From: Parafrigoribacterium mesophilum
GTDB taxonomy: Bacteria > Actinomycetota > Actinomycetes > Actinomycetales > Microbacteriaceae
Direction: 5' to 3'
Assembly: GCF_039652555.1 (NCBI RefSeq)
Contig: NZ_JBDJAF010000007.1
Span: forward strand, 1-64,000
Length of the DNA stretch: 64,000 nucleotides
Numbering within the stretch: the stretch's first letter is position 1; each line of letters begins with the position of its first letter. The translations under genes and the position numbers were made by a program. The notes under the pieces were generated by a model, which saw only the letters and a program-made list of their open reading frames with translations, was not told the DNA's origin and did not search any database. Positions 62,286-64,000 of the stretch are shown here, in pieces.

Positions 62286-62654
62286 GTGGCGATGGGAACG
62301 ACGGAATTGGGCGGACAGGCACAGCGGATGCAGAAGGCGTTGTCTCCGGTACTGGTGATCGGACCCGATTTTCTCGCCGGCCGATGTGACGCCGACGACA
62401 TGGCGCACACCATGGTGCAGGCGGTGCAGGAGTTCGTCGACGGCGAGCGGGCGCGCCAGCAGGGTAGCGTGCCGTCCGACGCGGATGCTGCGCCGGCTCC
62501 GGTGAGTAAGACGCCCCCAGAACTCCAAGCCGCGCTGGCCGAGATCTACACCTGCGGGTCGGGATACCTCGCCGACCGCTGCGACTCCGACTGCGTGGCG
62601 CGCACGATGGTGCAGATCATGGACGAATTCGGCGACCTGGCCCCGGCGCGCTGA
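62286..62654 (+). CDS. 122-aa protein with a duplicated CD-motif helix
   Basis: Unrecognised. Two halves contain the same motif: 'GRCDADDMAHTMVQAVQEF' and 'DRCDSDCVARTMVQIMDEF', separated by a Pro/Ala linker. No signal peptide. GTG start after a GGTTGGTGC stretch without a strong ribosome-binding site. The paired Cys-Asp motifs could bind a metal or form a disulfide (inference). It is followed by a terminator-like hairpin. Confidence 0.65.
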   Translation: MAMGTTELGGQAQRMQKALSPVLVIGPDFLAGRCDADDMAHTMVQAVQEFVDGERARQQGSVPSDADAAPAPVSKTPPELQAALAEIYTCGSGYLADRCDSDCVARTMVQIMDEFGDLAPAR

Positions 62655-62656
62655 AA

Positions 62657-62685
62657 GCGGGGGCAGAGTCCCCCGCCCCCGATTT
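62657..62685 (+). terminator. Hairpin terminator after the 122-aa gene
   Basis: Stem GCGGGGG (62657-62663) with CCCCCGC (62670-62676), 6-base loop, a short C-run and then TTTT (62683-62686). Confidence 0.6.
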
Positions 62686-62814
62686 TGCCGTTGACGTTGT
62701 CCGTGCAAGGCTTGTCCGGTGCTGCGGATGCAGAGCAAAACTTCAGTGTCGTTGATGCCCTCCGCAGTCCATCGATAAGCGCCGGGGCCGGCCACCACCA
62801 ACCACGGAGAAACG

Positions 62815-64000
62815 ATGCTCGGAAAGCTCCTCGTCCGCTATCTGAAGCAGTACCGATGGCTGCTCATCGGCGTGCTCCTGTTCCAATTTGCGTCGGCCAT
62901 GGCCTCCCTCTACCTTCCGAGCCTCAACGCCGACATCATCGACAAGGGCGTGGCCAAGGCCGACACCGGGTACATCTGGTCCACCGGAATCGTCATGCTC
63001 ATCATCTCGCTCGGCCAGATCGTGTGCGCGATCCTGGCTACCTACTTCGCCGCCAGGGCCGCGATGCTGATGGGGCGCGACATCCGCAACGACGTTTTCG
63101 AGCGGGTCACCGCCTATTCAGAGCGCGAGGTGGCGCAGTTCGGTCCCGGGTCGCTGATCACCCGCAACACCAATGACGTGCAGCAGGTGCAGATGCTCGC
63201 GATGATGGGCGCCACGTTCCTCGTCACCGCGCCGCTGTTGGCCATCGGCGGCATCATCATGGCGCTGCGCCAGGATGTCGGCCTGAGCTGGTTGATCGCC
63301 GTCGCCGTGCCGGCGCTGTTGCTCATGGCCCTTCTCATCATCGGTCGCATGGTGCCGCTGTTCCGCAGCCTGCAGCTGAAGCTCGACGCGGTGAACCGCA
63401 TCATGCGCGAGCAACTGACCGGCATTCGGGTGGTGCGCGCCTTCGTGCGGGAGAACATCGAGGAACGACGCTTCGCCGCCGCCAACCACGACATCATGGT
63501 CATCGGCCGCAGGGTTGGCGAACTGTTCGTGCTGCTGTTCCCGCTTGCGATGCTCGTGCTGAATGTCACGGTCGTCGGCGTGATCTGGTTCGGCGGCATC
63601 CGGGTCGACAACGGCGACATCGAGGTCGGCACCTTGTTCGCCTTCATGGTGTACATCATGCAGATTCTGATGGGCGTGCTCATGGCGAGCTTCATCACCA
63701 TGATGATTCCGCGCGCCGCAGTCAGCGCCGAGCGGATCAGCGAGGTGCTCGCGAGTCAGTCCACGCTGACCAGGCCCACGGATCCCGTCACCGTGTTCCC
63801 GACCCCGGGCACGGTGGAATTCCGCGACGCGAGCTTCACCTACCCGGGCGCGGAACACCCGGTACTGGCCGGCGTCACCTTCCGCGCCCAGCCCGGCGAG
63901 ACGGTCGCGATCGTCGGTTCCACCGGCGCGGGCAAGACCACCCTGGTTTCGCTCATTCCGCGGCTCTTCGACGTGACCGGCGGCAGCGCGCTCGTCGGCG
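62815..64000 (+). CDS. ABC exporter (fused permease-ATPase), cut by the window end
   Basis: The 395 visible residues run from ATG 62815. The type-I exporter membrane domain starts 'LLVRYLKQYRWLLIGVLLFQ', with conserved 'FGPGSLITRNTNDVQQVQML' and 'MREQLTGIRVVRAFVRE'. The nucleotide-binding domain begins 'VEFRDASFTYPGAEHPVLAG' and has Walker A GSTGAGKT (368-375). The signature motif and Walker B lie beyond 64000. It resembles the YheI/YheH or LmrCD heterodimeric exporters, so a second half-transporter probably follows. Substrate unknown. Confidence 0.9.
   Translation, partial: MLGKLLVRYLKQYRWLLIGVLLFQFASAMASLYLPSLNADIIDKGVAKADTGYIWSTGIVMLIISLGQIVCAILATYFAARAAMLMGRDIRNDVFERVTAYSEREVAQFGPGSLITRNTNDVQQVQMLAMMGATFLVTAPLLAIGGIIMALRQDVGLSWLIAVAVPALLLMALLIIGRMVPLFRSLQLKLDAVNRIMREQLTGIRVVRAFVRENIEERRFAAANHDIMVIGRRVGELFVLLFPLAMLVLNVTVVGVIWFGGIRVDNGDIEVGTLFAFMVYIMQILMGVLMASFITMMIPRAAVSAERISEVLASQSTLTRPTDPVTVFPTPGTVEFRDASFTYPGAEHPVLAGVTFRAQPGETVAIVGSTGAGKTTLVSLIPRLFDVTGGSALVG

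Noticed and set aside
1..64000. CRISPR array
   Set aside because: No regularly spaced direct repeats with unique spacers and no cas genes; the tandem repeats seen are intergenic hairpin units and protein-coding LRR units.

Overview
The window is high-GC actinobacterial DNA with frequent GTG starts, strong AGGAGG ribosome-binding sites and a CGAGCG-rich intergenic repeat of the kind found in Microbacteriaceae. That family is my best guess (Cryobacterium/Leifsonia-like); this is inference, not a database match. I recognise most genes at family level from motifs only.

Layout. (1) 1-1.9 kb: a repeat cluster and a leftward ArsR/SRPBCC/VOC/YCII operon. (2) 2.06-29 kb: an integrated genomic island in the 3' end of a tRNA-Pro(GGG) gene. 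A 39-bp direct repeat bounds it (2101-2139 and 28937-28975). It carries an excisionase-like gene overlapping a tyrosine integrase, a YobI-like membrane NTPase, a MobF relaxase/helicase and a large putative defence block. That block comprises a DEAH helicase with a DUF3883-like end, a DUF6119-like protein, a DUF1156 DNA methyltransferase, an unrecognised 308-aa protein and a Swt1-HEPN/DUF499 ATPase. A second SNF2 helicase plus a 61-aa protein face it convergently. No type IV secretion genes are visible, so the element looks mobilizable rather than self-transmissible. (3) 29-34.5 kb: the decayed remains of a second, related element (excisionase stump, same palindrome, integrase deleted), a frameshifted HamA/DUF1837-like gene, three intact redox/regulatory genes and several more broken genes.

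(4) 34.6-42.1 kb: a sugar-acid catabolic locus. It has a divergent GntR regulator, an ABC importer (lipoprotein plus two permeases), an enolase-superfamily dehydratase, a FAH-family protein and an aldehyde dehydrogenase. Together they fit a non-phosphorylative (Weimberg-type) route from an imported aldonate to 2-oxoglutarate. (5) 42.1-45.4 kb: a tightly overlapping N-formylglutamate amidohydrolase / QEGLA metallopeptidase / ATP-grasp operon. (6) 45.5-50.5 kb: a BspA-like leucine-rich surface protein with a LAATG sorting signal and a stand-alone adenylation-carrier-thioesterase enzyme.

(7) 50.6-54.5 kb: DinB, a secreted or membrane alpha/beta hydrolase behind a CsoR-type palindrome, a RibD-C reductase and a quinone-oxidoreductase-like enzyme. 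(8) 55-57 kb: a CxxC mini-protein, a UGSC-family protein (Cys form) and an unrecognised partner. (9) 57-64 kb: an MFS transporter, a membrane esterase translationally coupled to an MprF-like lipid aminoacyltransferase, a small protein with a duplicated motif, and the start of an ABC exporter cut by the window end.

The most promising candidate for an under-described system is the island's helicase / DUF6119 / methylase / unknown / HEPN-ATPase block. It resembles published helicase-methylase-ATPase defence modules but carries extra components. The QEGLA and UGSC operons are secondary candidates.
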